Below are positions 25,209 to 34,316 of a DNA stretch of 64,000 nucleotides, piece after piece. A program made the position numbers and the translations under genes. Positions within the stretch are counted from its first letter, which is position 1; the number at the start of each line of letters is the position of its first letter. The DNA comes from Labedaea rhizosphaerae. Lineage in GTDB: Bacteria > Actinomycetota > Actinomycetes > Mycobacteriales > Pseudonocardiaceae. The notes under the pieces are model-generated. The model ran no database searches. It saw nothing but the letters and a program-made list of their open reading frames with translations, and had not been told where the DNA came from. Location: the NCBI RefSeq assembly GCF_004362825.1, contig NZ_SNXZ01000002.1:739365-803364 (forward strand), given 5' to 3'.

Positions 25209-27512
25209 ATGCGGCGCCAGTGGCTCAAAGCCGGTGCGAGCTCGGTCATCGCCGTCGCGGCGGTGGCCGGGCTCGTTCTCACGGGTGTGGACAACGGCAA
25301 CGCGGCGCGTGAGGTGCGGCTGCGCTCCGGCGCGGCGTGGCTGCCGTCGTCGCAGGTCGGCCAGGTCACCCTGCTCGACGGGTCCTCGGCGGAGATCGCC
25401 GCACAGGTCCAGGTGGCGCCGCAGGGTGACCCGATCGACGTGGTGCAGCAGGGCTCGACCGCGTACGCGATCGACCACCGGGCCGGCACGGTCCGCCGGG
25501 TCGACGGCGCGACCTTCGACCCGACCGCGCCCGCCACGCCGATTCCGGCGGCCCGGGCCGGGCTGACCGCGTTCGCCGACGAGAAGTCCTTGTACGCCTT
25601 GGATTCCCAGCGCGGTCTCCTGGTCGACACAGACCCGGTGACGCTCGCGCCCCGCGGCCGCCCCATCTCGCTCGCGGCGCAGCTGGCCGCCGGCGGTGCC
25701 GCCATGGACGACGCGGGCACGCTGTGGATCATCGACCAGACCACCGGCGACCTGACCTCGGTGGCCGGGTCGACCCGCACCACCTACCGCGGGTTCACCG
25801 AGCCGGGCACCAGCGCGCTGACCATCGCGGGCAACCGGCCGGTGGTGGTGAACACGACCGACCGCACGGTGAGCACCGCCGACCCGCTGACCGGCAGGCC
25901 CGCGCGGGTGCTGGACCTCGACCTGCGGCCGACCGACCAGGTCGAGGTCAGCGGGTCGCCGCACTCGTCGCGGCTCTACGTCGTCACCTCGCGTGGCGTG
26001 GTGATCCTCTGCGACCTCGGCGCCCAGAGCTGCGACGCGACCGTGCCGCTCGACCCGTCGGCCACCGAACTCGGCGCCGCCGTCGAGGCCGGGAACCGGC
26101 TGTTCGTGCCCGACTACGGCGGCGGCCGGGTCTGGGTGATCAACCTCGACGACCGGTCCGTGCTGGCCAAGCCGCAGGTGCTTCCGCCCGGCCGGTTCCA
26201 GCTGCTGACCCGCGACGGTGTCGTGTTCTTCAACGACCCCAGCAGCGAGAAGGCCGGTGTGATCCGTCTCGACGGCGGTGTCCGGCCCGCCGCCAAGTAC
26301 GACCCGAAGGACCCGAAGAAGGGCCTGCACGCGCCACCGGACAGCAAGACCCCGGAGCAGTCCCCGCAGGACCAGCACCCGCAGAAGCCGGAAGACCAGC
26401 AACAGCCGCAAAACAACACCCCGTCCACCGACACCCCGCGGACCAACACACCGCAGCCCCCGGCGAACCCCGGCAGCACGCCGATCACCACCCCGGTCAC
26501 CACCCCGCCGCCCGGAGGCACGCCTCCTCCGGCGAAACCACGGCTGCGCATCACGGTGTCCACGACCAGCCCCGCGGTGAACGACGACGTGGCGCTGAAG
26601 GTGACCAACGCCAGTGGTCCGGCGCCGAAGGCGGCGATCTGGGACTTCGGGGACGGCACCAAGGGCGCGGGTCTCACCGTCTCCCACAAATGGGCGGTGG
26701 AAAAGACGTATCAAGTGACGGTCACCGCGACTCTGCCTGACATGCGCACCGCGAGCACGTCGCTGAGCCTCACGGTCACGCCGCCGCCGACGGTGACCGT
26801 GCCCAACGTGGTCGGCAAGAGCCAAACCGAGGCGAAGTCGGCCATCGAGGCCCTCGGGCTCAACACGGTCGTGTCGACGGTCGCCAGCAACACCGTGCCC
26901 GCCGGGGTCGTCATCGCCCAGAACCCGGCGCCGGGCAAGTCCGCCGCCCCCGGCAGCGACGTGGCGATCACCGTCTCCACGGGTCCGACCTCGGTCGACC
27001 TCCTGGCTGCCGCGCCGGGTGCTGCCTGGCAGAGCGGTGCCGGTGCGTTGCCGTTCAACGGCTCAGACACCGACAACCGCGGCTTCGTCATCCACCGCGA
27101 CGGCGAATACCAGCTGAACGGGAAGCCGTGCCGGTTGGAGGACGGCAGCGCACCGTCCTACCTGGAAACCCACCCGCAATGGGTTCCCGGTGGCTGGATC
27201 GAAGGCAAGTACACGTTGTCGGCGCCGATCATCGCCGGTGACCACTTCCGCGCCACCGTCGGCTTCATCAAGTGCGACGGCGTCGCCCAGCCGCAACTCG
27301 GCAAGGTCACCTTCGGGGTCGACGTGAAGGCACCGGGTGGGGCCGAATGCGCGGGCGGCATCGGCAACAAGACCGAAGACGGCACCATGCTCGGGCTCGA
27401 CGTCGACCTCACCGGCTGCGCCGGCGCCACGCAGCTCACGTTGCGCGTCGACGACAAGGGCGATTCCCAGCAGGACTGGGCGTCCTGGGTGAACCCGCGG
27501 ATCGAGGGCTGA
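25209..27512 (+). CDS. Surface-anchored beta-propeller/PKD/PASTA protein (first of three paralogues)
   Basis: 767 residues. One N-terminal membrane helix (about 8-28), then about 330 residues of repeating short strands like a beta-propeller (SAYAIDHRAGTVRRVDG-type blades, e.g. STAYAIDHRAGTVRRVDG, SLYALDSQRGLLV, TLWIIDQTTGDLTSV). The marker AKPQVLPPGRFQLLTRDGVV and FFNDPSSEKAGV is common to all three paralogues. A Pro/Thr/Gln linker precedes a PKD domain (IWDFGDGTKG). Unlike its sisters it then has a PASTA domain (TVPNVVGKSQTEAKSAIEA) and a distinct C-terminal beta domain with cysteines. PASTA domains bind peptidoglycan or muropeptides. Start ATG 7 bases after the transglutaminase stop. Confidence 0.8.
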   Translation: MRRQWLKAGASSVIAVAAVAGLVLTGVDNGNAAREVRLRSGAAWLPSSQVGQVTLLDGSSAEIAAQVQVAPQGDPIDVVQQGSTAYAIDHRAGTVRRVDGATFDPTAPATPIPAARAGLTAFADEKSLYALDSQRGLLVDTDPVTLAPRGRPISLAAQLAAGGAAMDDAGTLWIIDQTTGDLTSVAGSTRTTYRGFTEPGTSALTIAGNRPVVVNTTDRTVSTADPLTGRPARVLDLDLRPTDQVEVSGSPHSSRLYVVTSRGVVILCDLGAQSCDATVPLDPSATELGAAVEAGNRLFVPDYGGGRVWVINLDDRSVLAKPQVLPPGRFQLLTRDGVVFFNDPSSEKAGVIRLDGGVRPAAKYDPKDPKKGLHAPPDSKTPEQSPQDQHPQKPEDQQQPQNNTPSTDTPRTNTPQPPANPGSTPITTPVTTPPPGGTPPPAKPRLRITVSTTSPAVNDDVALKVTNASGPAPKAAIWDFGDGTKGAGLTVSHKWAVEKTYQVTVTATLPDMRTASTSLSLTVTPPPTVTVPNVVGKSQTEAKSAIEALGLNTVVSTVASNTVPAGVVIAQNPAPGKSAAPGSDVAITVSTGPTSVDLLAAAPGAAWQSGAGALPFNGSDTDNRGFVIHRDGEYQLNGKPCRLEDGSAPSYLETHPQWVPGGWIEGKYTLSAPIIAGDHFRATVGFIKCDGVAQPQLGKVTFGVDVKAPGGAECAGGIGNKTEDGTMLGLDVDLTGCAGATQLTLRVDDKGDSQQDWASWVNPRIEG

Positions 27513-29620
27513 TGCGTCTGGACCGCAAGCGCGTGGGCACCGGCGCCGCCGCCATGGCGAGCGCCGGTGCCCTCGCGGCCGCGGTCGTCGTCGGTGCGGG
27601 ACACGGGAATCCCGCACGCGAGGTCACCCTGCTCTCCGGCGCTGCCTGGCTCGCATCCGCGCAAGTCGGCCAGGTGACCCTGCTGGACGGGTCGTCGGCC
27701 GAGGTCGCCGCGCAGGTGAAGGTCGCGGATCCGGGTGCCTCGGTGGACGTGGTGCAGCAAGGCTCGACGGCCTACGCGGTCAACCACACCGCCGGGACCA
27801 TCACGAGGGTCGACGGAGCCACCTTCGAGCACGGCAAACCAGCGACACCGATCCCGGACGCCCACGATGGCCTGACCGCGTTCGCCGGGAACGGCCCGCT
27901 GTACGCGTTGGACACCCAACGCGGACTGCTGGTCGCAGCCGACGCCCGGACCCTTGCCCCGCAAGGACGCGCGCAGTCGCTTTCGGCCCTGCTCATCGCC
28001 GGCTCGGCCACAATGGACAGTGCGGGCCACCTCTGGCTGATCGACCAGGCCACCGGCGACCTCACCCGGGTCGTCGGCGCCGAGCAGACCACCCACCGCG
28101 CCACGACCAAGCCGGGCAACAGCGTGCTCACCATGGCCGGCGACAACCCGGTGGTCGTGGACATCACCGACCGCAAGGCCATCCGCATCAGCCCGGACGC
28201 GGTCATGCCGGACACGGTCATCGACCTGGACCTCTCGCCGTCGGACAAGGTGCAGGCAAGCGGTTCGCCGCACGGGCAGCGCCTGTACGTCGTGAGTTCA
28301 CGTGGCGTGCTGGTGATCTGCGACCTGGCCGCCGCCAAGTGCGGTGCCACCATCCCGATCGCCGCCCCAGCCACCACCTTCGGGCAGGCGGTCGAAGCGG
28401 GCAACCGGGTGTTCATCCCGGACTACACCGGCGGTCGCGTGTGGATCGTCGACCTCGCCACGCAGGTCGTCGTGGCCAAACCACAAGTCCTGCCACCGGG
28501 ACAGTTCCAGCTGCTGACCCGCGACGGTGTCGTGTTCTTCAACGACCCCAACACGGAGAAGGCCGGAGTCGTGCGCATCGACGGCGGCGTGCGCAACGCC
28601 GCCAAGTACGACCCCGCCGATCCGAACAAGGGCCTCAACGCGCCGCCCGACACCAAGACGCCCAACGCATCCCCGACGCAGAACCAGACGCCGCCTTCGT
28701 CCACGCCGAACCAGCCGACGGACACGCAGCTACCGACATCTGCCACCGGCCCGAACCAGTCGACGGTGCCGACCGTGCCGACGGTGCCAACCAATCCAAC
28801 CGTGCCGACCCAGCCACCGACCACCACAACGCCGCCGCCCGTGAAGCCGAAGCCCAAGCTCGGCATCAAGGTCTCCAAGGCCGACCCCACGGTCGGTGAG
28901 CCGGTCACGCTCGAGGTGACCAACTCGACCGGCGGCCTCGCGTCCGCGAGCTGGGACTTCGGCGACGGCAAGAGCGCGACCGGGCTGTCGGTGCAGCACA
29001 AGTGGGACGCGGCCAAGACCTACCAGGTGTCCGTGCGAGCGACGACCACCGACGGCCAGAGCGCGAGCACCGGGCTCTCGGTCAAGGTCGGGGTGCCGCA
29101 GGTGGAGCTGAAGGTGATGGTGAGTGGCGGCGGCTCGATGACCGGCGGTCCGATCAACTGCCCGCCGACCTGTACGGCCAAGGTCGACAAGGACTCCAAG
29201 GTGGTCCTCACTGCGCACGAGTCCACACAGGACGAGTTCAGCTACTTCATGCCCGGCTGTTCCACCACCGGCGGCACCGCCACCGAGCCGACGTGCACCG
29301 TGAACATGTTCGCGGACCAGGTGACGGGGGCGGGTTTCACCCCGATGCCCAAGCTGACCATCACGATCAACCAATATCCGGGAACGGACAACCACGTGAC
29401 CGGCGACGGCGTCGCCTGCCCGCCGTCCTGCACGGTCTACTTCCACTCGACGCCCGCCAAGACGGTCACGCTCGAGCTCGTTCCCGACTCACAGTCGTAC
29501 ACCAACCCGTGGGAGGAAGGCTGCGACAGCATCATCCCCGGCACCTATCCCGATACCGACAAGTGCGTCGTGACGATGACCTCGGACAAGCACGTAAAAG
29601 CCACCTTCGGACTGACCTGA
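27512..29620 (+). CDS. Surface-anchored beta-propeller/PKD protein (second paralogue)
   Basis: 702 residues with the same plan as the gene before it: N-terminal anchor helix, propeller-like region, Thr/Pro-rich linker (about 385-445), PKD domain (SWDFGDGKSATGL). It then carries two Cys-containing repeats (INCPPTCTAKV ... CTVNMF, and VACPPSCTVYF ... CVVTMT) that resemble the InlB B-repeat-like modules of actinobacterial surface proteins. Its ATG overlaps the preceding stop (TGATG). Sequence is much closer to the third paralogue than to the first, so the second and third arose by a recent tandem duplication. Function not known; probably a wall-facing sensor or binding protein working with the MoxR set. 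Confidence 0.78.
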   Translation: MRLDRKRVGTGAAAMASAGALAAAVVVGAGHGNPAREVTLLSGAAWLASAQVGQVTLLDGSSAEVAAQVKVADPGASVDVVQQGSTAYAVNHTAGTITRVDGATFEHGKPATPIPDAHDGLTAFAGNGPLYALDTQRGLLVAADARTLAPQGRAQSLSALLIAGSATMDSAGHLWLIDQATGDLTRVVGAEQTTHRATTKPGNSVLTMAGDNPVVVDITDRKAIRISPDAVMPDTVIDLDLSPSDKVQASGSPHGQRLYVVSSRGVLVICDLAAAKCGATIPIAAPATTFGQAVEAGNRVFIPDYTGGRVWIVDLATQVVVAKPQVLPPGQFQLLTRDGVVFFNDPNTEKAGVVRIDGGVRNAAKYDPADPNKGLNAPPDTKTPNASPTQNQTPPSSTPNQPTDTQLPTSATGPNQSTVPTVPTVPTNPTVPTQPPTTTTPPPVKPKPKLGIKVSKADPTVGEPVTLEVTNSTGGLASASWDFGDGKSATGLSVQHKWDAAKTYQVSVRATTTDGQSASTGLSVKVGVPQVELKVMVSGGGSMTGGPINCPPTCTAKVDKDSKVVLTAHESTQDEFSYFMPGCSTTGGTATEPTCTVNMFADQVTGAGFTPMPKLTITINQYPGTDNHVTGDGVACPPSCTVYFHSTPAKTVTLELVPDSQSYTNPWEEGCDSIIPGTYPDTDKCVVTMTSDKHVKATFGLT

Positions 29621-29630
29621 TCGAGGACTC

Positions 29631-31742
29631 ATGCATCTGAACCGCAGTCGGATCGGGACCAGCGCCGCCGCCTTGGCGAGCGTCGGGGCCCTCGCGGCCG
29701 CGGTGCTGGTCGGTGCGGGGCATGGCAACCCGGCGCGGGAGATCAACCTGCTCTCCGGGGCGGCGTGGCTGCCGTCCTCGCAGGTCGGGCAGGTCACGCT
29801 GCTGGACGGGTCGTCGGCCGAGGTCGCCGCGCAGGTGAAGGTCGCCGATCCCGGTGCGGCCGTGGACGTCGTGCAGCAGGGGGCGACGGCGTACGCCATC
29901 AACCACACCACCGGCACCATCACCCGCGTCGACGGAGCCACGTTCGAGCAGGGCAAACCCGCGACACCGATTCCCGATGCCCACGCCGGCCTGACGGCGT
30001 TCGCCGGCAAGGGCCCCTTGTACGCCCTGGACACCCAACGCGGTGTACTGGTCGCCGCTGACGCGCGAACCCTGGCCAACCAAGGCGAACCGCAGTCGCT
30101 CGCGGCCCGGCTCACCGCCGGTTCGGCCACGATGGACGATGCCGGGCACCTCTGGCTCATCGACCAGGCGACCGGCGACCTGACCCGGGTCGTCGGCAAC
30201 CAGCAGACCACCCACCGCGCCACCGCCAAGCCGGGCAACAGCGTGCTGACCATGGCGGGCGACAACCCGGTGGTCGTCGACATCACCGACCGCAAGGCCC
30301 TGCGGGTCAGCCCGGACGCCGTCGCGCCCGACACCGTCATCGACCTCGACGTCGCACCCGACGACAAGGTCCAGGCCAGCGGCTCACCGCACGGACAGCG
30401 CCTGTACGTCGTGAGTTCGCGTGGCGTGCTGATGATCTGCGACCTCGCCGCGGCCAAGTGCGGCGCGACCATCCCGATCGCCGCGCCCGCCACCACTTTC
30501 GGTCCTGCCGTCGAGGCCGGCAACCGGGTGTTCGTGCCCGACTACACCGGCGGTCGCGTGTGGATCGTCGACCTGGCCACGCATGTGGTCGTGGCCAAGC
30601 CGCAAGTGCTGCCGCCCGGGCAGTTCCAGCTGCTGACCCGCGACGGCGTCGTGTTCTTCAATGACCCCAACACCGAGAAGGCCGGCGTCGTGCGGATCGA
30701 CGGTGGTGTCCGCAACGCCGCCAAGTACGACCCCGCCGACCCGAACAAGGGCCTCAACGCACCACAGGACAAGCCGACGGCTCCGTCAGCGCCACCGTCG
30801 CAGCCGCAGACGCCGCCACCGTCCTCTCAGGACCAGCCGCCGAACACGCAAACCACCCAGCCGACGGTGACCGACCAGCCCACCGTCCCGACTGAGCCGA
30901 CGGTCCCCACCCAGCCGACCGTTCCCACGCAGCCGACCCAACCCACGCAACCGCCGCCCAAGCCGAAACCCAAGCTCGGCATCAAGATCTCCAAGGCAAA
31001 TCCCGTTGCCGAGGAGACCGTGACGCTGCAGGTGACCAACTCGACGGGCGGGATCGCTTCCGCTGACTGGAACTTCGGCGACAGCAAGGGCGACAGCGGC
31101 ACCACCGTCCCCCACGCATGGGCCGGTGGAGGCACGTATCAGGTGAGCGTCAAGGTGACTGCTCCGGACGGGCAAAAGGGTTCCACGAGCCTGTCGGTAA
31201 CGGTGCAACCGAAGCCCATACCCAAGCACAAGCTCACCGTATTCGTAGAAGGTGGCGGCGGGCACCTCGTGGGCGGCCCGATCAACTGCCCATCCGCGTG
31301 CGAGACCGACATGGCCGAAGGCAGTTCGCTCACCTTGACCGCCAACCCGGATCCGGGCAAGGTGTTCAACTTCTGGAACCCCGGGTGCAGTTCCACCGGC
31401 GGAACCGAGACCAACCCGACCTGCACCGTTCGGATGGGCACGGCGGATCAAGTTGCGAGCGCCGCGTTCACCGACGGCAAGACGCTCAGCGTGACCATCA
31501 AGGGCAACCTCGGCGCGGGCGGCACGGTTACCAGCGATGTCGGCGGCATGAACTGCTCGAGCGGAACGTGCTCGATTACCGTTAGCCCCGGCACCCATGT
31601 CACCCTCACGGGCCAGGGGAACGCCACGAGCGACTTCTCGTTCTGGAGTAGCTGCCCGGACGGCGCCAATTTCAAGAAGTTCTGTGAGTACCCGATGGAT
31701 ACGGATTACAGCGACACGGCGACGTTCAACCCGAAGTCGTAG
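29631..31742 (+). CDS. Surface-anchored beta-propeller/PKD protein (third paralogue)
   Basis: 703 residues. The first 370 are nearly the same as in the second paralogue (HLNRSRIGTSAAALASVG versus RLDRKRVGTGAAAMASAG at the start). The linker is richer in Pro/Gln/Thr with tandem VPTQPT units; the PKD domain reads DWNFGDSKGDSG. The C-terminal Cys repeats (INCPSACETDM, MNCSSGTCSIT) are more divergent than the propeller, which suggests different binding targets. Start ATG 10 bases after the previous stop. The last codons and the gap to the next gene show lower GC than the rest. Confidence 0.78.
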   Translation: MHLNRSRIGTSAAALASVGALAAAVLVGAGHGNPAREINLLSGAAWLPSSQVGQVTLLDGSSAEVAAQVKVADPGAAVDVVQQGATAYAINHTTGTITRVDGATFEQGKPATPIPDAHAGLTAFAGKGPLYALDTQRGVLVAADARTLANQGEPQSLAARLTAGSATMDDAGHLWLIDQATGDLTRVVGNQQTTHRATAKPGNSVLTMAGDNPVVVDITDRKALRVSPDAVAPDTVIDLDVAPDDKVQASGSPHGQRLYVVSSRGVLMICDLAAAKCGATIPIAAPATTFGPAVEAGNRVFVPDYTGGRVWIVDLATHVVVAKPQVLPPGQFQLLTRDGVVFFNDPNTEKAGVVRIDGGVRNAAKYDPADPNKGLNAPQDKPTAPSAPPSQPQTPPPSSQDQPPNTQTTQPTVTDQPTVPTEPTVPTQPTVPTQPTQPTQPPPKPKPKLGIKISKANPVAEETVTLQVTNSTGGIASADWNFGDSKGDSGTTVPHAWAGGGTYQVSVKVTAPDGQKGSTSLSVTVQPKPIPKHKLTVFVEGGGGHLVGGPINCPSACETDMAEGSSLTLTANPDPGKVFNFWNPGCSSTGGTETNPTCTVRMGTADQVASAAFTDGKTLSVTIKGNLGAGGTVTSDVGGMNCSSGTCSITVSPGTHVTLTGQGNATSDFSFWSSCPDGANFKKFCEYPMDTDYSDTATFNPKS

Positions 31743-31757
31743 CGAGAGGGACATTCT

Positions 31758-33227
31758 GTGGCAGCACCGGTGAAAGTGACCGTCGCTCCCGAGCGGATCG
31801 GGGTGCGACCGGGGGAGAGCGCCGAGGTCGAGGTGACCATCCAGAACGGCACCGCGGTCGTCGAGCACTTCGGGGCGGCCGTGGTCGGCCTGCCCCGCGA
31901 CGACTTCTTCCAGTGCGAGCCGGCGGTGGTGAAGCTGCGGCCGCGCGAGACCGGGACGGTGAAGGTGCGGATCACCGTGCCCGAGCGCGGCGGCATGCCC
32001 GCCGGGCCGTACACGCTGGGCGTGCTCGTCCGCTCGCCGTACCAGCGCGAGGTGTCCCGCTGCGAAGAGCTGCCGATGGAGGTCGCGCCGGCACCGGAGC
32101 TGACCATGTCCGTCCAGCCGGAGGTGGTGCTCGGCGGGCGGGTTGGCCACTACACCGTGACCCTGGGCAACGACGGCAACACCCCGCTCGGCATCACCCT
32201 GTCCGGAAAGGACCAGGAGAGCCGCGTCGGGTTCGAGTTCGAGCCGCGTCAACTGCTCCTGGAGCCGGGCATGGCTGGTGGCGCGCAGGTCACCGTGCGC
32301 GCCAACGCTCCCATGACCGGGCAGGAGGTCCGCCGCGCGCTGACCGTAAAGGCGGACACCGGCGAGCTGAACGTCGAGCGTCCCGCGACCTTCGTGCAGC
32401 GCCCGCGCATCGCGGGCGGCCTGATGCGGGTGGCCGGGATCGCGACCGGGATCGCCGTCATGGCGGGCGCGGCCATCGGCGGCGCGTTGATCATCCGTGA
32501 CAACAAGACCGCCAATGCCGCGCAGACCGCTCCCCTGCAGCCGACGTCAAACCAGCAGCAGCAGCAGCAACAACAGCAACAGTCGGGAGCGCCCAGCAGC
32601 GGCGGTCCGCAGCCTTCGGGTGCTTCGGCGGCGCCGTCGTCACCGGGCGCGTCCCAGCAGACCGTGGCTCCCTCCGGCGCGGCCGATCCGTCCGCCGCCC
32701 AGGGCGGCCTCTTCATCGACTTCGCGCAGTCCCCCGACGGCCAGCCGGTGGGCAACCGCCTGATGAGCGGCGACCAGTTCGCCGACAAGGGCGTCACCAT
32801 CGCCGCCGACACCCAGCTCGCGCCCGACGCGTGCAAGACCGCGAACGGCTTGGCGCTGCGCACGATCACGAACTTCGGCAGCTTCCTCACCAGCGCCGAC
32901 CCGGCAACGGCCGAACGCTGCAACACCAACCCGATCCGCTTCACCTTCAGCCAGCCGGTGGGCGAGGTCCGGGTGAACTTCACCGGCGCCCACATCCAGG
33001 ACCGCGCGGCCGTGGCCGACCCCAAACTCGGCTACACCCTCACCATCCAACTGAGCGACGGCACGGTCCAGGCCGCCCAGGGAACCGTCCAAACCGGATT
33101 CATCACCTTCACGGCCCCCGCGGGCGGAGCAACAGTCCAGTCAGTGGTCTTCAGCCACAGCAACCCCGACCCGGCCGCGAAGGACCTGACGATGATCAAG
33201 TCCATTGCCTTCTCCCCACCCAAGTAG
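31758..33227 (+). CDS. Membrane protein with cytoplasmic Ig-like domains, polyQ linker and extracellular beta domain
   Basis: 489 residues. There is no signal peptide. Two Ig-like/CARDB-like domains (about 5-115: VAPERIGVRPGESAEVEVTI; about 118-215: GHYTVTLGNDGNTPLGITL) precede the only membrane helix (about 227-247), so these domains should lie in the cytoplasm. Outside is a low-complexity linker with 11 glutamines (around 259-274) and a C-terminal beta sandwich with three cysteines. It shares this whole plan with the protein at 61522-62787. It starts with GTG and is last in the rightward MoxR operon, next to the end of the structural CIS operon. It could link the envelope to cytoplasmic CIS particles. 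Confidence 0.75.
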   Translation: MAAPVKVTVAPERIGVRPGESAEVEVTIQNGTAVVEHFGAAVVGLPRDDFFQCEPAVVKLRPRETGTVKVRITVPERGGMPAGPYTLGVLVRSPYQREVSRCEELPMEVAPAPELTMSVQPEVVLGGRVGHYTVTLGNDGNTPLGITLSGKDQESRVGFEFEPRQLLLEPGMAGGAQVTVRANAPMTGQEVRRALTVKADTGELNVERPATFVQRPRIAGGLMRVAGIATGIAVMAGAAIGGALIIRDNKTANAAQTAPLQPTSNQQQQQQQQQQSGAPSSGGPQPSGASAAPSSPGASQQTVAPSGAADPSAAQGGLFIDFAQSPDGQPVGNRLMSGDQFADKGVTIAADTQLAPDACKTANGLALRTITNFGSFLTSADPATAERCNTNPIRFTFSQPVGEVRVNFTGAHIQDRAAVADPKLGYTLTIQLSDGTVQAAQGTVQTGFITFTAPAGGATVQSVVFSHSNPDPAAKDLTMIKSIAFSPPK

Positions 33228-33243
33228 CAGGGCCGAGCCGACT

Positions 33244-33296
33244 GCCCTGAATGACCCATCCGGGACACCCAACGTCCCCAATGGGACATTCAGGGC
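33244..33296. repeat. Long nested palindrome between convergent genes, likely bidirectional terminator
   Basis: Arms GCCCTGAATG-a-CCCAT and ATGGG-a-CATTCAGGGC pair over 15 of 16 bases, with a nested GGGAC/GTCCC pair inside the 21-base spacer. It fills the 79-base gap between two converging operons. The arms look like a dispersed intergenic palindrome (REP-like unit) rather than a simple terminator, because there is no T run on either strand. Confidence 0.6.
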
Positions 33297-33306
33297 GGTC
33301 GGCGAC

Positions 33307-33777
33307 TCACAGCAGCCAGGCGAGCAACCACACCGCGCCCACCGCGACGACCGGGATGCCGATCACCAGCGCGAGCTTCCACCACTGCGACTTCGGCTTC
33401 GGCAACGCGGCGGCAGGCGGCGGCGCGGTTTCCCGCCGCGGTGGGAAAGCGGCCCCAGGCCACAACTCCGCCCCGCACACCTCGCACCGCTTGCGGTGCG
33501 GCGGGTTCGCCGATCGGCACCGGCTGCACCGCGGCCCGTAGACCTGCGCTTGGCGCGGCGGCGCGTACGGCGACGAATACGGCGCCGCCCCGAACCCGGG
33601 CACCGGCACCTGCTGGGTCGCCTCGACGCGGTCGACCGGCAGCTCCGGCTTGTACACGATCTTCTGCGCCACCGGCTCGACCGCGGCCGGCCGGTCCAGC
33701 AGCAACGGGTACCCGCAGTGCGGGCACAGCTTGGCGCCGGTCGGCGGGATGGGCCGGCCACACTCAGGGCACGTCAT
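33307..33777 (-). CDS. Tail-anchored double zinc-ribbon protein ending the CIS operon
   Basis: 156 residues. Two zinc ribbons: CPEC...CPHC (3-21) and CSRC...CEVC (about 84-100), joined by a Pro/Val/Tyr-rich linker. The last 25 residues (WWKLALVIGIPVVAVGAVWL, then LAWLL) form a C-terminal membrane anchor with the zinc ribbons facing the cytoplasm. The start overlaps the gpI-like stop by 4 bases, so it is the last gene of the structural operon. The role is not known. A tail-anchored adaptor that holds the CIS particle at the membrane is a reasonable guess. The zinc-ribbon/membrane protein at 62900 is similar in style. Confidence 0.72.
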   Translation of the reverse strand: MTCPECGRPIPPTGAKLCPHCGYPLLLDRPAAVEPVAQKIVYKPELPVDRVEATQQVPVPGFGAAPYSSPYAPPRQAQVYGPRCSRCRSANPPHRKRCEVCGAELWPGAAFPPRRETAPPPAAALPKPKSQWWKLALVIGIPVVAVGAVWLLAWLL

Positions 33778-34316
33778 GACGGCTCCTGTTCGGATCGGAT
33801 GCGCAGTTCCACGCGGGCCCCGACCGGCAGCTCGTCGGCGAGGAAGGCCAGGACCTGCTGGCGGGTCAGCATCCCGGTGTGGTCGAGCTCGATGACGACG
33901 CGGTCGTCCGCGGGTGGGATGCGGTCGTCCGGGGCGAACACGCCGCCCGAATCAAAAACATCCACCCGGCTGTCGGTCAGCGCCTCGAGCAACGTCTCCA
34001 GGCCGCGACGGGTGCCGCGCCACACCAGCGCCTTGCCGACGGCACGGATCAGCCGGCGTTGGGCGTCGCGGGTGTCGGGGTCGTCGGCGGCCACGAGCGC
34101 CGCGTCGATGTCCAGGCCGACCCAGGACGCCAGGTAGGCGAGCATCTCCGGGGACGCGTGGTTGACATCCACTTCGTACTCGATGTCGTCGACCTGCTCA
34201 CGCACCGAGTCCGCGATCTCCTCGAACGCCTGGACGAACCCGGCGATCACCTTGTCCCGGCCCATCGCGGGCGGGAGTTGCCCGAGCAGCCAGCCAGGCC
34301 CGTTCGGCCGGTTCAT
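33774..34316 (-). CDS. P2 gpI-like baseplate/tail protein
   Basis: 180 residues. LLGQLPPAMGRDKVIAGFV at the N-terminus and ASPEMLAYLASWVGLDID, then LIRAVGKALVWRGTRRGLE are typical of phage tail protein I (TIGR02242-like) seen in eCIS loci after baseplate J. It likely takes the gp7/Afp12 position in the baseplate wedge, though it is far shorter than Afp12. ATG at 34314-34316 overlaps the baseplate J stop (ATGA). Confidence 0.8.
   Translation of the reverse strand: MNRPNGPGWLLGQLPPAMGRDKVIAGFVQAFEEIADSVREQVDDIEYEVDVNHASPEMLAYLASWVGLDIDAALVAADDPDTRDAQRRLIRAVGKALVWRGTRRGLETLLEALTDSRVDVFDSGGVFAPDDRIPPADDRVVIELDHTGMLTRQQVLAFLADELPVGARVELRIRSEQEPS

Noticed and set aside
32550-32582. CAG/CAA tract as a microsatellite or CRISPR-like repeat
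   Set aside because: It is in frame and encodes a polyglutamine linker in a membrane protein; no spacer structure is present.
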